Assembly: GCF_028649455.1 (NCBI RefSeq)
Contig: NZ_JAQSIO010000005.1
Span: forward strand, 62,001-126,000
Direction of reading: 5' to 3'
Origin: Curvibacter microcysteis
GTDB taxonomy: Bacteria; Pseudomonadota; Gammaproteobacteria; Burkholderiales; Burkholderiaceae_C
Length of the DNA stretch: 64,000 bases
The notes beneath the pieces were generated by a model, which made no database searches, was not told the DNA's origin, and saw only the letters and a program-made list of their open reading frames with translations. Position numbers and translations under genes: made by a program. Below, one piece after another: positions 1-9,687 of the stretch (positions are counted from its first letter, which is position 1; each line of letters starts with the position of its first letter).

Positions 1-173
1 TGCCCGCGGTCACGCCCGACACGCACCTGCGCCAGGCCGCCCGGGTGCTGCTGGACATGGGCCTGCCCGGCCTGCCGGTGACGCAAGACAGCGGCCAGGT
101 CGTGGGTTTTTTGTCGCGCGCCGACATCTTGCGCGCGGTGGTCGCCGACCCGCCGCTGGACCTGTGGACCTGA
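1..173 (+). CDS. CBS-domain protein, C-terminal fragment
   Basis: The window opens inside a gene whose last 57 codons run in frame from base 3 to a TGA at 171-173. The peptide contains VLLDMGLPGLPV followed by GQVVGFLSRADILRAVV, which is the usual end of a CBS domain (ligand-binding beta-alpha-beta-beta-alpha unit that often senses adenosine nucleotides). The rest lies outside the window, so it is unknown whether this is a stand-alone CBS protein or the tail of a larger transporter or kinase. It converges on ispH. Confidence 0.7.
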   Translation, partial: PAVTPDTHLRQAARVLLDMGLPGLPVTQDSGQVVGFLSRADILRAVVADPPLDLWT

Positions 174-203
174 CGTCCACCCGGTCCCCGGGCGGGTGCA
201 GCC

Positions 204-1166
204 TCAGGCCTGAGGCTCGATGCGCAAGCCCTTGGGCAGCGGGAACTTCAGGGTTTCTTCAATGCCGTTCATCTTGCGCACCGACACCGCGCCATAGGCC
301 CGGATGCGCTCAATGACCTGGTTGACCAGCACTTCGGGAGCCGAGGCGCCCGCGGTCAGGCCGACCCGGCTCTTGCCCTCGAACCAGGCGGCCTGCAGCT
401 CGTCTGCGTTGTCCACCATGTGGCTTTCGGTGCCCAGCTTTTGCGCCAGCTCGCGCAGGCGGTTGCTGTTGGAGCTGGTCGGGCTGCCGACCACGATCAC
501 GATGTCCACCTGCGGGCTGAGCACCTTGACCGCGTCCTGGCGGTTTTGCGTGGCATAGCAAATGTCTTGCTGCTTGGGCTCGCGCACCTTGGGAAAGCGC
601 TGGCGCACGGCCTCGGCGATCTCGGCAGCGTCGTCCACGCTCAGCGTGGTCTGGGTGACCACGGCCAGCTTGTCGGTCTGGGCCGGCTGCACGCGGGCCA
701 CATCGGCCACGTCTTCGACCAGGTGGATGCCGCTGTCGAGCTGGCCCATCGTGCCCTCGACCTCGGGGTGCCCCTTGTGGCCGATCATGATGAACTCAAA
801 GCCCTCCTTGGCCAGCTTGGCCACCTCGACGTGCACCTTGGTGACCAGCGGGCAGGTGGCGTCAAAGATCGAAAAGCCACGGGCGCGCGCCTCGTCCTGC
901 ACGGCGCGGCTCACACCGTGGGCGCTGAACACCAGGGTGGCGCCAGGGGGTACGTCGTCCAGCTCTTCGATGAAGATGGCGCCTTTTTGCTTGAGGTCGT
1001 TCACCACATAGGTGTTGTGCACGATCTCATGGCGCACGTAGATGGGCGCGCCAAACTTTTGCAGCGCACGCTCCACGATCTCGATAGCACGGTCCACACC
1101 GGCGCAAAAACCGCGCGGCTCGGCCAGGGTGATTTCCGACAGGGTCGGCACCACGGGGGTGCTCAT
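204..1166 (-). CDS. ispH: 4-hydroxy-3-methylbut-2-enyl diphosphate reductase (IspH/LytB)
   Basis: Last enzyme of the non-mevalonate (MEP) isoprenoid pathway. It reduces HMBPP to isopentenyl and dimethylallyl diphosphate with a [4Fe-4S] cluster in the cytoplasm. The 320-residue length is normal. The three cluster cysteines are visible at residue 21 (RGFCAGV), residue 105 (DATCPLV) and about 204 (DICYATQ). The stop codon sits in a 16-bp palindrome (201-216). The gene follows the FKBP isomerase gene with 1 bp between them, so the two are almost certainly co-transcribed, a pairing common in proteobacteria. Confidence 0.97.
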   Translation of the reverse strand: MSTPVVPTLSEITLAEPRGFCAGVDRAIEIVERALQKFGAPIYVRHEIVHNTYVVNDLKQKGAIFIEELDDVPPGATLVFSAHGVSRAVQDEARARGFSIFDATCPLVTKVHVEVAKLAKEGFEFIMIGHKGHPEVEGTMGQLDSGIHLVEDVADVARVQPAQTDKLAVVTQTTLSVDDAAEIAEAVRQRFPKVREPKQQDICYATQNRQDAVKVLSPQVDIVIVVGSPTSSNSNRLRELAQKLGTESHMVDNADELQAAWFEGKSRVGLTAGASAPEVLVNQVIERIRAYGAVSVRKMNGIEETLKFPLPKGLRIEPQA

Positions 1167-1167
1167 C

Positions 1168-1629
1168 TCACAGCACCCCGATCAGCTGCACTTCAAAGGT
1201 GACGGGCTGGCCGGCCAGCGGGTGGTTGAAGTCAAACAACACCGCCTCGTCACTGAGCTGCTGCACCGCACCGGCGTAGCTGCCCGTGCCGTCGGGGGTG
1301 GGGAACTGCACCACGTCACCGACGTGGTACTGCTCGTCCGGGTCGCCCAGCTGCACCAGCAGCTTGCGCGCCACCCACTGCAGCATGTCGGGGTTGCGCT
1401 CGCCAAAGGCCTCGCCGGCGGCGATCTCGAACTGGCTGCGCGTGCCCTCGGCCAGGCCGATCAGCCGCTGCTCCACCGCAGGCGACAACTCGCCGGTGCC
1501 CAGCGACAAAGTGGCAGGCTTGTCCTCGAAAGTATTGATGATGTCCCCAGCCGGACCGGAGAGCCGGTAATGCAGCGTGAGAAAGGAGTCCGACTTGACG
1601 ACGGAAGCTTGAGTGGGCGTTGTTGACAT
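1168..1629 (-). CDS. fkpB: FKBP-type peptidyl-prolyl cis-trans isomerase, SlpA/FkpB type
   Basis: Small cytoplasmic prolyl isomerase/chaperone of 153 residues. An FKBP half ([37 protein letters not shown]) is interrupted by the insert-in-flap domain ([15 protein letters not shown]), as in SlpA/SlyD. There is no histidine-rich SlyD tail, which favours SlpA/FkpB. I start at MSTTPTQ (1629) rather than at an upstream in-frame codon at 1683, because the extra 18 residues are not conserved-looking and overlap the divergent promoter space. It lies directly upstream of ispH on the same strand. Confidence 0.88.
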   Translation of the reverse strand: MSTTPTQASVVKSDSFLTLHYRLSGPAGDIINTFEDKPATLSLGTGELSPAVEQRLIGLAEGTRSQFEIAAGEAFGERNPDMLQWVARKLLVQLGDPDEQYHVGDVVQFPTPDGTGSYAGAVQQLSDEAVLFDFNHPLAGQPVTFEVQLIGVL

Positions 1630-1839
1630 GGAAGTCCCGATAAACTGGCCGCTATTGTAAAAAACCGGCCAGAGTCCCTTCACATGACGGGTCCACTGTT
1701 GCTTTTTCCGTTCCCTCCTGCGGGGTGTTGCAGTGCCTGGGAACCCAGGCGCCGCCGCCCTCGCAGCCGCCCCACGAGCCGCGTTTTGTCATCACCCTTC
1801 ACCTGGATGGGGCCCACCCGATGGGTCCTGACCGCCCCC

Positions 1840-2517
1840 ATGAGCCTGCAGGATTTGCCGCCTGATGCCCGCCCGCGCGAGAAGCTGATCGCGCGTGGCC
1901 CCGGCGCGCTCAGCGACGCCGAGCTGCTGGCCCTGCTGCTGCGCACCGGGCTGGCGGGCAAGAACGTGCTGCAACTGGCGCAAGAGCTGCTCGACCGCTT
2001 TGGCGGCCTCAGCGGCCTGCTGCACACCGGCCTGGACGAGCTCAAAAGCATCAAGGGCCTGGGCGGCAGCGCCAAGCGCGCGGAGCTCAGCGCCGTGCTC
2101 GAACTGGCGCGCCGGGCCCTGGCCCAGCAGTTGAGCGAGCGCCCGGCGTTCACCAGCCCCCAGGCCGTGCAGGATTACCTGCAACTGCACCTGGCGCACA
2201 AGGGCCACGAGGTGTTTGCCGTGTTGTTTTTGGACAGCCAACACAAGCTGCTGGCCTTTGAAGAACTGTTTCGCGGCACCCTGAGCCAGACCAGCGTCTA
2301 CCCGCGCGAGGTGGTGCTGCGCGCCTTACACCACCGCGCTGGCGCCGTGGTGCTGGCGCACAACCACCCCAGCGGCACGGTGCAGCCCTCGCGTGCCGAC
2401 GAGGCCCTGACCCAGCACCTCAAAGCCGCCCTGGGCTTGGTCGACATCCGGGTGCTGGACCATTTCATCGTGGCGCCAGGCCAGGCCTTGTCCATGGCCG
2501 AGAAAGGTCTGCTGTGA
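1840..2517 (+). CDS. radC: RadC family JAB-domain protein
   Basis: RadC (UPF0758) protein of 225 residues. An N-terminal helix-hairpin-helix-like region ([29 protein letters not shown]) is followed by a JAB/MPN metal-binding domain with the VLAHNHPSG motif and a later DHFIVA. The family was named for DNA repair, but its biochemical role is not settled. I start at MSLQDLPPD (1840); a longer frame back to 1684 encodes an unconserved proline/arginine-rich stretch. The stop overlaps the start of the Smr gene (TGATG), so they form an operon. Confidence 0.92.
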   Translation: MSLQDLPPDARPREKLIARGPGALSDAELLALLLRTGLAGKNVLQLAQELLDRFGGLSGLLHTGLDELKSIKGLGGSAKRAELSAVLELARRALAQQLSERPAFTSPQAVQDYLQLHLAHKGHEVFAVLFLDSQHKLLAFEELFRGTLSQTSVYPREVVLRALHHRAGAVVLAHNHPSGTVQPSRADEALTQHLKAALGLVDIRVLDHFIVAPGQALSMAEKGLL

Positions 2518-3212
2518 TGCGCGCCAAACCCACGCCCCTTGGCGCCCAGGCGCTGCCCGCCGGCTTGGTGGTGCGTTCGCTGCAAGACCTGAAGCTGGTG
2601 CAAAAGCGCCTGGCCCAGCAGCGCGCCGAGGCCGAAGCCCTGGCGGTGGCCCGACGCGAGGCCGAAGTCAAACGCCAGCAGGCCAATCGCCTGTTTGAAC
2701 TGGCCGTGGGCCCGGTGACCCGGCTGCACCCGCCCAACAAGGTCTTGCTCAACAACGACCCGCCGCCCCCCATTCCCGTGCAGCACCAGTTGGACGAGCA
2801 GCGCGTGCTGCTGGAGTCCATCAGCGACGATTTCGACGTCAGCTCACTGCTGGACACCGACGACGCGCTGAGCTTCCGCCGCCCCGGCATCAGCGTCGAA
2901 GTGACGCGCAAACTGCGGCGTGGCGAGTGGAGCATCCAAAGCCAGCTGGACCTGCATGGCCTGCGCACCGACGAGGCGCGCGAGGCCCTGGGCCAGTACA
3001 TCCGCGAAGCGCACAAGCTGGGCCTGCGCTGCGTGCGCGTGGTGCACGGCAAAGGCCTGGGCTCACCCGGCAAGAGCCCGGTGCTCAAGGGCCGGGTGCA
3101 AAGCTGGCTGGTGCAGAAAAACGATGTGCTGGCCTTTGTGCAGGCCCGCCCCGCCGAAGGCGGCGCCGGCGCCTTGGTGGTGCTGCTGCGCCCCTCGCCG
3201 GGCGGGCACTGA
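2517..3212 (+). CDS. Smr/MutS2-type endonuclease domain protein
   Basis: A 231-residue protein with a charged coiled-coil-like N-terminus (QQRAEAEALAVARREAEVKRQQ, residues about 37-58) and a C-terminal Smr domain. The two Smr signatures are visible: LDLHGLRTDEARE and VVHGKGLGS. Small stand-alone Smr proteins such as E. coli SmrA/SmrB are nucleases; SmrB cleaves mRNA at collided ribosomes. The substrate here is unknown. The start is ATG at 2517, or GTG one codon earlier. It overlaps radC by one base and is convergent with the acetyltransferase gene. Confidence 0.88.
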   Translation: MRAKPTPLGAQALPAGLVVRSLQDLKLVQKRLAQQRAEAEALAVARREAEVKRQQANRLFELAVGPVTRLHPPNKVLLNNDPPPPIPVQHQLDEQRVLLESISDDFDVSSLLDTDDALSFRRPGISVEVTRKLRRGEWSIQSQLDLHGLRTDEAREALGQYIREAHKLGLRCVRVVHGKGLGSPGKSPVLKGRVQSWLVQKNDVLAFVQARPAEGGAGALVVLLRPSPGGH

Positions 3213-3231
3213 GGTGAAGGCCAACCGGCCT

Positions 3232-3738
3232 TCAGCCCGCTGAGCCCAGGCGCTGCAGCGCCTCGCCGGTGACGCGGCAGATGCGCCAGTCGGGCATGAC
3301 GGTGGCGCCCATGGCCTGGTAGAAGTCGATCGCGGGCTGGTTCCAGTCCAGCACCGACCACTCAAAACGGCCGCAACCGCGTTGCACGGCCAAAGCGGCC
3401 AGGGCCTGGAGCAAGGCCTTGCCAATGCCCAGGCCGCGCCGTTCGGGCAACACAAACAGGTCTTCGAGGTACAGACCCGGCTGGGCCAGGAAGGTCGAGT
3501 AGTTCGGGAAGAACAGCGCGAAGCCGGCCGGCTCGCCCTGCCATTCGGCCAGCAAGGCTTCGGCTGCCGGGCGCTCACCGAACAAGGTGGCGCGCAGCTG
3601 CTCGGGCGTGGCCGCGACGCGGTCAAGCAAGTGCTCGTACTCGGCCAGGCCGCGGATCAGGCGCAGCAAGGTGTCGCAGTCCTCGGCCGTGGCCGGGCGC
3701 AGGCGCAAGGCGCTGTCAGGGGTGTGGAGGGGGTTCAT
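3232..3738 (-). CDS. GNAT family N-acetyltransferase
   Basis: A 168-residue single-domain GNAT protein. N-terminal LRPATAEDCDTLLRLIRGLAEYE and the acetyl-CoA-binding block LYLEDLFVLPERRGLGIG, whose R-R-G-L-G-I-G is the pyrophosphate loop, are followed by a typical C-terminal DFYQAMGA strand. It resembles the diamine/thialysine acetyltransferase branch (LEDLFV motif), but the substrate cannot be fixed from sequence. It is 1 bp downstream of the group II hemoglobin gene, so both are likely read from one transcript. Confidence 0.9.
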   Translation of the reverse strand: MNPLHTPDSALRLRPATAEDCDTLLRLIRGLAEYEHLLDRVAATPEQLRATLFGERPAAEALLAEWQGEPAGFALFFPNYSTFLAQPGLYLEDLFVLPERRGLGIGKALLQALAALAVQRGCGRFEWSVLDWNQPAIDFYQAMGATVMPDWRICRVTGEALQRLGSAG

Positions 3739-3739
3739 G

Positions 3740-4159
3740 TCAGCTCACACCTTTGTTGCGCATCCAGTCGGCCGTGCCGTGAAAGCTTTCTTTGAGGCGG
3801 GCGCGCAGGTCCTCGGGCACGCCGGTCTCGCCCATGGCCTGGTCCATGCAGGCGACCCACTGATCGCGCTCCTTGATGCCAATCGGAAACGGCAGGTGAC
3901 GCGCGCGCAGCATGGGGTGGCCAAAGCGGTCGGTGTAGTACGACGGCCCACCCAGCCAGCCGCACAGAAACCAGAACAGGCGCTGGCGTGCGTTGGCCAG
4001 GTCAGGACCGTGGGCGGCGCGCAGCGCGTGGTAGCCGGGCTCCAGGTCCATGAGGTCGTAAAAGCGCTCGGTCAGGGCGAGCACACGGGCTTCGCCGCCG
4101 ATCCATTCAAACGGGGTGGCGGGGGCGGCGCTGCCGCTGGGGGTGTCTTCGGTGTCCAT
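3740..4159 (-). CDS. Group II truncated hemoglobin (trHbO type)
   Basis: A 139-residue cytoplasmic 2-over-2 globin. Family features are visible: WLGGPSYYTDRFG around the CD region, proximal His in MLRARHLPFPI, and the conserved Trp at position G8 in ERDQWVACMDQAM. Group II truncated hemoglobins bind oxygen and can support NO or peroxide chemistry. A second truncated hemoglobin of group I, with a signal peptide, lies far away at 48.8 kb. The start codon is followed by a short acidic/alanine-rich leader before the globin begins at FEWIGG. Confidence 0.93.
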   Translation of the reverse strand: MDTEDTPSGSAAPATPFEWIGGEARVLALTERFYDLMDLEPGYHALRAAHGPDLANARQRLFWFLCGWLGGPSYYTDRFGHPMLRARHLPFPIGIKERDQWVACMDQAMGETGVPEDLRARLKESFHGTADWMRNKGVS

Positions 4160-4198
4160 GCGCTATTTTCACCGCAGCCAGCGCCCCCCGGCAGGCGC

Positions 4199-6718
4199 TC
4201 AGGCGCTGGCGCGGCGCAGGGTCTCCACCACTGGGCGGCGCAGCACCTCGCGCAAGCCCCACCAGCCCGCGGCCAGGGCCAGCACGGCCCCCGCCACGGC
4301 GCCGCCCAGCAGCACCCAGGGCGAGGCGTTCCACGCAAAGTCAAACACAAAGCGCGCCAGGCCCCAGCCCACCACGGCCGCGACCGCGCTGGCCAGGCTG
4401 CCTGCCAGCAGGCCCACGCCCACCAACTCGGCCGCCTGCACCTGGCGCAGCAGGCGCGCACTGGCCCCCACCGCACGCATGATGGCGAACTCGCGCGAGC
4501 GCTCCTCACGCGTGGCCGTGACGGCCGCAAACAAGACCACCAGGCCCGCCGCCAAGGTGAAGGCAAACAAGAACTCCACCGCCCGCACCACCTGCTCCAG
4601 CACGCGCTGCACCTGGTTCAGGGTGCTGCTCATGTCGACATTGGTGATGTTGGGAAACTGCCGCACCAAGGCGTTGTCAAAACCGGGCTGGGCCGGGGCG
4701 CGGAAGGCGGCCAGGTAGGTCACCGGCACATCCTTCAACTGGCTGACCGGGTAAATGACAAAGAAGTTGGCGTGCAACGACCCCCAATCCACCTTGCGCA
4801 GCGAGCTGATGCGCGACTCGGTTTGCAGACCGCCGATGTCAAAGCGCAGCACATCGCCCAGCTTCAGGCCCAGGGTTTGGGCCAGCCCCTCCTCCACGCT
4901 GATGGCGCCGGCCTCTTCGGGCGTCCAGCGCCCGGCGACCACGCTGTTGTGCGGCGGCTGCTCGGCGGCGTTGGAGAGGTTGAACTCCCGGTCAACCAGG
5001 CGCTTGGCGCGGTCGCTGGCGAAGTCGTCCGGGCTGATGGCTTTGCCATTCACCGCCAGCAGGCGGCCCCGGATCATGGGGTACCAGTCGTAGTTCGTGA
5101 CCCCCGCCTGCTTCAGCGTGGACTGGAAGTCCGCGCCCTGCTCGGGCAGCACATTGATGACAAAGCGGTTGGGCGCGTCCGGCGGCGTGGCCTGGCGCCA
5201 GCTGCTGATCAGGTCGGTGCGCAACAGCACCAGCAGCACCAGGGCCAGCAGGCCCACGGCCAGGGCGCTGACCTGCACCACCGCGTAAGCCGGGCGGGCC
5301 GAGATCTGCCGCGTGGCCAACACCAGCCAGCGCGGGGCGGTGTTCTCGTTGACACTGCGCCGCAGCAGTTTGACCGCCACCCAACTCAGGCCGGCAAACA
5401 AGAGCACGGCGCCGGCAAAGCCGCCCACGGCGATCAAGCCCAGCAGGCGGTCGCTGCTGACCGCCATCAACAAGGCGGCAAAGCCCAGCACGCCCAGGCC
5501 CAGCACCAGCAGCGAGGCCGGCTTGAGCCCGCCCAGGTCGCGCCGGATGACACGCAACGGGGGCACCTGGGCCAGTTGCAGCACCGGCGGCAGGCCAAAG
5601 GCCAGCAGCAGGGTCAGGCCCATGCCCAAGCCCAGCAGGGCCGGCCAGGCGCTGGCGGCCGGCAGGGCCGCGTCCACCAAACCGGCCAGCAAGAACACAA
5701 AAGCGTGGTGCACGCCCCAGCCCAGGGCCACGCCCAGGGCGCTGGCCCACAGGCCCGCCAGCACAAATTCGACGCTGTAGGCCAGGGCGATGGTGCGCTG
5801 GCTCAGGCCCAGCACGCGCAGCAGGGCGCAGTCGTCCAGGTGGCTGGCGGCAAAGCCGCGCGCGGCCAGGGCCACGGCCACGGCACTGAGCAAGGCCGCC
5901 AGCAGGGCCACCAGGTTGAGGAATTTTTCGGCTCGGTCCAGGGTCTGGCGCATTTCGGGGCGGCCGCTCTCCAGCGATTCCAGGCGCAGGCCGCGGCGCT
6001 CGCCGCCTTGCAGCTCGGTCGTGGCCCAGCGGGTGTACGCCTGCACGGCCGGGGCCTCGCCGGCCACGGCCAGTCGGTAGCTGATGCGGCTGGCGGGTTG
6101 CACCAGGCGGGTGGCGGCCAGGTCGCGCTCGTTGATCAGCACGCGCGGCGCAAAGGACATGAAACCGGCCCCCCGGTCGGGCTCCAACACCAGCACCCGG
6201 GCCACACGCAAGCGGCTGTCCCCCAGCAGCAGCGGGTCGCCCACCTGCAGGCCCAGGGCCTCCAGCAAGGGGGCATCGACCCAAGCCTCGCCCGGCGCAG
6301 GCACGGCGCGGGTGCTTTGTTCGGGGGCGCCAGGGCGCTCGGCCACGACCAGTTGGCCGCGCAGCGGGTAGCCCACCCCCACGGCCTTGAGGGCCACCAG
6401 GCGGCTGGCGCCGCCTTGCTCGTCGCTGGCGCGACCCATGGTCGGGAAACTCAGCGTGCCGGCCACCTGCAAGCCCAGGCGCCGGGCTTCGGCCTCGAAC
6501 GCGGGCGGCGCTGGGTTGTCGCTGGCCAGGACCACGTCGCCGCCCAGCAGTTGGCGCGCATCGCGCTGCAGGCCGCCCTTGAGCCGGTCAGAGAAAAATC
6601 CCACCGCCGACAGCGCGGCCACCGCCAAGGTGACGGCCACGATCAGCAAGCGCAGTTCACCGGCGCGCAGGTCGCGCCACAGGGTGCGCCAGCCCAGGCG
6701 CCAGAAAGAGTGCTTCAT
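4199..6718 (-). CDS. FtsX/MacB-type ABC transporter permease (YbbP-like)
   Basis: An 839-residue membrane protein. One N-terminal helix (LLIVAVTLAVAALSAVGFF) is followed by a large periplasmic MacB-like core, a bundle of helices at about 250-500 including a FtsX domain, a second periplasmic domain and a terminal FtsX domain of three to four helices (FLFAFTLAAGLVVLFAAVTA to the end). This double-FtsX layout matches E. coli YbbP, which pairs with ATPase YbbA and lies near lysophospholipase TesA. No ATP-binding partner gene lies next to it here, so its partner must be elsewhere. Substrate unknown; lipid or lipoprotein handling is likely from the family. Confidence 0.88.
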   Translation of the reverse strand: MKHSFWRLGWRTLWRDLRAGELRLLIVAVTLAVAALSAVGFFSDRLKGGLQRDARQLLGGDVVLASDNPAPPAFEAEARRLGLQVAGTLSFPTMGRASDEQGGASRLVALKAVGVGYPLRGQLVVAERPGAPEQSTRAVPAPGEAWVDAPLLEALGLQVGDPLLLGDSRLRVARVLVLEPDRGAGFMSFAPRVLINERDLAATRLVQPASRISYRLAVAGEAPAVQAYTRWATTELQGGERRGLRLESLESGRPEMRQTLDRAEKFLNLVALLAALLSAVAVALAARGFAASHLDDCALLRVLGLSQRTIALAYSVEFVLAGLWASALGVALGWGVHHAFVFLLAGLVDAALPAASAWPALLGLGMGLTLLLAFGLPPVLQLAQVPPLRVIRRDLGGLKPASLLVLGLGVLGFAALLMAVSSDRLLGLIAVGGFAGAVLLFAGLSWVAVKLLRRSVNENTAPRWLVLATRQISARPAYAVVQVSALAVGLLALVLLVLLRTDLISSWRQATPPDAPNRFVINVLPEQGADFQSTLKQAGVTNYDWYPMIRGRLLAVNGKAISPDDFASDRAKRLVDREFNLSNAAEQPPHNSVVAGRWTPEEAGAISVEEGLAQTLGLKLGDVLRFDIGGLQTESRISSLRKVDWGSLHANFFVIYPVSQLKDVPVTYLAAFRAPAQPGFDNALVRQFPNITNVDMSSTLNQVQRVLEQVVRAVEFLFAFTLAAGLVVLFAAVTATREERSREFAIMRAVGASARLLRQVQAAELVGVGLLAGSLASAVAAVVGWGLARFVFDFAWNASPWVLLGGAVAGAVLALAAGWWGLREVLRRPVVETLRRASA

Positions 6719-6859
6719 AGCCCAGACCTTAGCGCAATCCGATGTCAGTCACGCGAGCGCCGCGCAATGGCCCCTGCGCCCCAGTCCCCCCCAGAGGGTC
6801 TTGGCGCCGCGCCACCGGGGAGTCGAGGGGCTTGCGGGCTCGGGTCCGTCGGCCTGGTC

Positions 6860-8398
6860 TCAGCGCTTGTCCAGGCGCTGCTCCAGCTCGGCCAGCACCG
6901 GGCGCAAACGGGCACCCGTGCTGATTTGGGGGTTGGAGGGGCCGTCCGACTTTTGCGCTTGCTTCTCGCGCAACGCGATCACCGGCAAGGCCTTGGCGAA
7001 GGCCTGGGTGAAGGAGTGGGTCTGTCGCAGTTGCTCGTCAAACACCGCACGGCCGAAAAAGGTCAGTTCCGAAGCGCTACCGCAGCCATAGGAGGTTTGG
7101 GTGGCGTCGGCGGCGGTCATCACCAGGCTGCTGTCGCTGGCCAGGGGCTCGACCCAGCCGCCTGAATAACAGGCCGAAATGGCGATGACGCGGTTCTGGA
7201 TGCCGGCCTCGTCCAACAGGGCCCGCAAGCCCTGAGGGTCGATCGGGTCGACCTCCAGCGGCCAGTGGCTGGCCGCCAGCTTGAAGTCCTGCGCGCCGTG
7301 CGAGCTGAGGTAGAGCACCAGCACGTCGTGCTCGCGGTCCATTTTTTGCGCCAGCAGGCCGATGGCTCGGCGCAGGTTCTGCGGTGTGGCCCAGGGCAGG
7401 CTGGTCGCCGTGTCGGGATGGTTGAGCAGGGTCAGCACCCGGCCTTCAGCGTCAAAGCGCTGGCGCAGCACCTCCCCCACCATGTGGCTTTCGCGGCGGA
7501 ACACCTCTTCTTCGGCGTAGGGCGCAAAGACCAGGCCGTAGACCTCGATCAGGCCTTCGCGCTGGGGCAGCAACTCGCGCTCAAGGGCCGGCCACAGCGC
7601 CTGCTGGGCCTCGAAAGTGGCCTGGCTCAGGCGCAAGCGCGGGGGTTCAGGGGCGTCGGCCGCCAGGGCGGCGCTCTCGTCGGGCGCCCAAGGGCGGTCG
7701 GGGAATTGCCAAACCGCCAGGCCTGACAAGCCGCCCAGCACGAGGCTGAACACGACCAGGCGCCAGCGCGGGCCCGCAAAGCGCGCGGTCAGGCGCACCA
7801 CCGCGAGCAAGGCCCACAGCAACATCACCAGGAACGCGCCCCAGTAGAGCTGCTGTGAACGCGGCCCCTCAAAGGACAGCCACTCGCGCAGCACCGACAG
7901 GGCCAGCCCTTGCAGCGCCAGTTGTGCCGGCAGGGTGGCCCAGGTGCTGAGCGCGAACCAGGAGCCCAGGCCGCGCAGGTGCCAGGGGTCGGGGTCTTGC
8001 TCGGCCTCCCTCAAGGGCGGCAGGGCAAACCAGGCGGCCCACAGCACCAGGAGCGTCATCCACCATGGCACCAGCCAGGCACGCCAGTCAAAAATGGCGG
8101 GACCCAGCACTTCGAGCCGGGCAAAAGCCAGCTGCAGCCCGGCACTCAACAGGGTCAGCAGCAGCACCTGCCAAGGTGAGGGCTGGGCGTGCCCCACTTC
8201 GGGCGACATGAAAAAGGCCGCGCGCCAGCCGCCCAGCACCCAACGCCACCAGGGCAGGCGTTCGGGCGGCACGGGCTTGGCCTCTCCCAGCGCCCAGACC
8301 GGACTGGCGGGCGCGGGCTCCAGGGCCAGCGGGGTGGTGTCTTCGTCATCGATGGCGACCGTATCGTCCCAATCCACGGGATGCTGACTTTTGCTCAT
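6860..8398 (-). CDS. Membrane-anchored C13 (legumain-like) family peptidase
   Basis: A 512-residue protein. An acidic cytoplasmic N-terminus is followed by about four to five hydrophobic segments (residues roughly 65-235) and a soluble C-terminal clan CD cysteine peptidase domain. The catalytic pair is visible: His367 in LSSHGAQ after a hydrophobic strand ([10 protein letters not shown]), and Cys410 in [11 protein letters not shown]. This is the clan CD arrangement seen in legumains, caspases and gingipains; the family match is Peptidase C13. I start at [12 protein letters not shown] (8398); the frame stays open to 8497 but without conserved sequence. Target and trigger are unknown. It stands alone, divergent from the aldolase gene. 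Confidence 0.85.
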   Translation of the reverse strand: MSKSQHPVDWDDTVAIDDEDTTPLALEPAPASPVWALGEAKPVPPERLPWWRWVLGGWRAAFFMSPEVGHAQPSPWQVLLLTLLSAGLQLAFARLEVLGPAIFDWRAWLVPWWMTLLVLWAAWFALPPLREAEQDPDPWHLRGLGSWFALSTWATLPAQLALQGLALSVLREWLSFEGPRSQQLYWGAFLVMLLWALLAVVRLTARFAGPRWRLVVFSLVLGGLSGLAVWQFPDRPWAPDESAALAADAPEPPRLRLSQATFEAQQALWPALERELLPQREGLIEVYGLVFAPYAEEEVFRRESHMVGEVLRQRFDAEGRVLTLLNHPDTATSLPWATPQNLRRAIGLLAQKMDREHDVLVLYLSSHGAQDFKLAASHWPLEVDPIDPQGLRALLDEAGIQNRVIAISACYSGGWVEPLASDSSLVMTAADATQTSYGCGSASELTFFGRAVFDEQLRQTHSFTQAFAKALPVIALREKQAQKSDGPSNPQISTGARLRPVLAELEQRLDKR

Positions 8399-8545
8399 CC
8401 CGACATGATGCCAGCGCACCAGGGGGGCTCGCCAGTGCCCAGGGCGCCAGCGCCGCCCTGCCGCGGTCCTCGCCGCCGAGGAGGCCTGGGATTTCATCGC
8501 ACAATGGGCGCCGATTTGACTTGTTTTTCAGGACTGGAGACCTGC

Positions 8546-9352
8546 ATGCCGGTGACCCCCACCAACCCGTTCAAGCGCGCTTTGCAAAACAAGGAGGCCC
8601 AAATTGGCCTGTGGCTGTCCATGGCCTCGCCCTACCTCAGCGAGGTCAGCGCCACCGCTGGTTTTGACTGGCTGCTGATCGATGGCGAACACGCGCCCAA
8701 CACCTTGCAAAGCACACTGCAGCAGCTGCAGGTGGTGGCGCCCTACCGCGCCCAACCGGTGGTGCGGGCCGTGGAAGGCCAGGTGGCCCTGGTCAAGCAG
8801 CTGCTGGACATCGGCGCTCAAAACCTGCTGATCCCGATGGTGGATACGCCCGAGCAGGCGCGCTTGATGGCCTCGGCCGTGCGCTACCCGCCCGAGGGCA
8901 TCCGGGGCGTGGGCAGCGCCATCGCCCGGGCTTCGCGCTGGAGCCTGCATGCCGACTACCTGGACACGGCCAGCGACAACATCTGCCTGCTGGTGCAGGC
9001 CGAGACCGTGACGGCCCTGGCCAACCTGAAAGAGATCGCGGCGGTGGACGGCGTGGACGGCGTCTTCATCGGCCCGGCCGACCTGGCCGCGTCCATGGGG
9101 CACCGGGGCCAGCCGGGCCACCCTGAAGTGCAGGCCGCCATCGAAGGCGCAATCCGCACCATCGTGGCCGCGGGCAAGGCCGCCGGCATCCTGACCTCGG
9201 ATGCCGCGCTGGCGCACCGCTACCTGGCACTGGGCGCCACCTTTGTCGCCGTGGGCGTGGATGTGTCGCTTTACGCGCAAGCCGCGCGCAAGCTCGCGGC
9301 CGACTTCTTGGGCAGCGACAAGCCCGCTTCGGCCCCGGGCGCCGCTTACTGA
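8546..9352 (+). CDS. hpaI: HpcH/HpaI aldolase, 4-hydroxy-2-oxoheptanedioate aldolase type
   Basis: A 268-residue class II (metal-dependent) pyruvate aldolase. Signatures run in order: [57 protein letters not shown], and [17 protein letters not shown]. Conserved Arg, Glu and Asp residues bind metal and pyruvate. It closely resembles E. coli HpaI, which splits 4-hydroxy-2-oxoheptanedioate to pyruvate and succinic semialdehyde in homoprotocatechuate degradation. No other hpa genes are nearby, so it may act on other 2-keto-3-deoxy acids. The start at 8546 ([10 protein letters not shown]) matches the family; the longer frame does not. Confidence 0.85.
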   Translation: MPVTPTNPFKRALQNKEAQIGLWLSMASPYLSEVSATAGFDWLLIDGEHAPNTLQSTLQQLQVVAPYRAQPVVRAVEGQVALVKQLLDIGAQNLLIPMVDTPEQARLMASAVRYPPEGIRGVGSAIARASRWSLHADYLDTASDNICLLVQAETVTALANLKEIAAVDGVDGVFIGPADLAASMGHRGQPGHPEVQAAIEGAIRTIVAAGKAAGILTSDAALAHRYLALGATFVAVGVDVSLYAQAARKLAADFLGSDKPASAPGAAY

Positions 9353-9365
9353 TCGAACGAAGAGG

Positions 9366-9403
9366 CCTGACCCTGCAGCAGGGGCGCCGCGGCCGGGGTC
9401 AGG
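9366..9403. terminator. Hairpin between convergent hpaI and fdsD
   Basis: CCTGACCC (9366-9373) pairs exactly with GGGTCAGG (9396-9403), with a 22-nt GC-rich loop, midway between two convergent genes. There is no T-run on either side, so it is at best a weak or factor-assisted bidirectional terminator. Confidence 0.35.
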
Positions 9404-9428
9404 GCCCGCAGCGGGTGACGGCGGCGAC

Positions 9429-9683
9429 TCAGGTTGGGGCCGGCAAGGCCTCGCACAGCAGGGCGCGGTGGGCGTTCCAGGCCTGGCGCACGATGTCACG
9501 CACCTCGGGCTGGGCCGGGTCGTCCATCAGGCGCTGAAACTCGGCGCGCATGCGCGGTTCCCAGAACTTGCGGATGTGGTTGGCAATGCCCTGCAGGGCC
9601 TCGGGCCGATCGGGCATGGACTCGAAGAACTGGCCAATGCGGTTGGCCATGACGATCAGGTTGGAAGTGTGGTGTTCGCTCAT
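9429..9683 (-). CDS. fdsD: NAD-dependent formate dehydrogenase delta subunit
   Basis: Small 84-residue FdsD protein (SNLIVMANRIGQFFESMPD, then IANHIRKFWEPRMR). In Cupriavidus necator and related bacteria FdsD is encoded last in the fds operon and is needed for a fully assembled soluble formate dehydrogenase; its exact structural role is debated. I start at MSEHHTSN (9683); the upstream in-frame extension overlaps fdhD and is not conserved. It follows fdhD with 4 bp between them and ends the operon. Confidence 0.9.
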   Translation of the reverse strand: MSEHHTSNLIVMANRIGQFFESMPDRPEALQGIANHIRKFWEPRMRAEFQRLMDDPAQPEVRDIVRQAWNAHRALLCEALPAPT

Positions 9684-9687
9684 GCTC

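Noticed and set aside
201-216. A 16-bp palindrome GCCTCAGGCCTGAGGC over the ispH stop codon
   Set aside because: It lacks a loop and a T-run and lies partly in coding sequence; I see no reason to call it a terminator or operator.
3587-7165. A 1192-codon plus-strand open frame
   Set aside because: It is antisense to the truncated hemoglobin, permease and part of the C13 peptidase genes. Its translation is rich in Gln, His, Gly and Arg with no domain, which is the usual shadow of GC-rich coding DNA.
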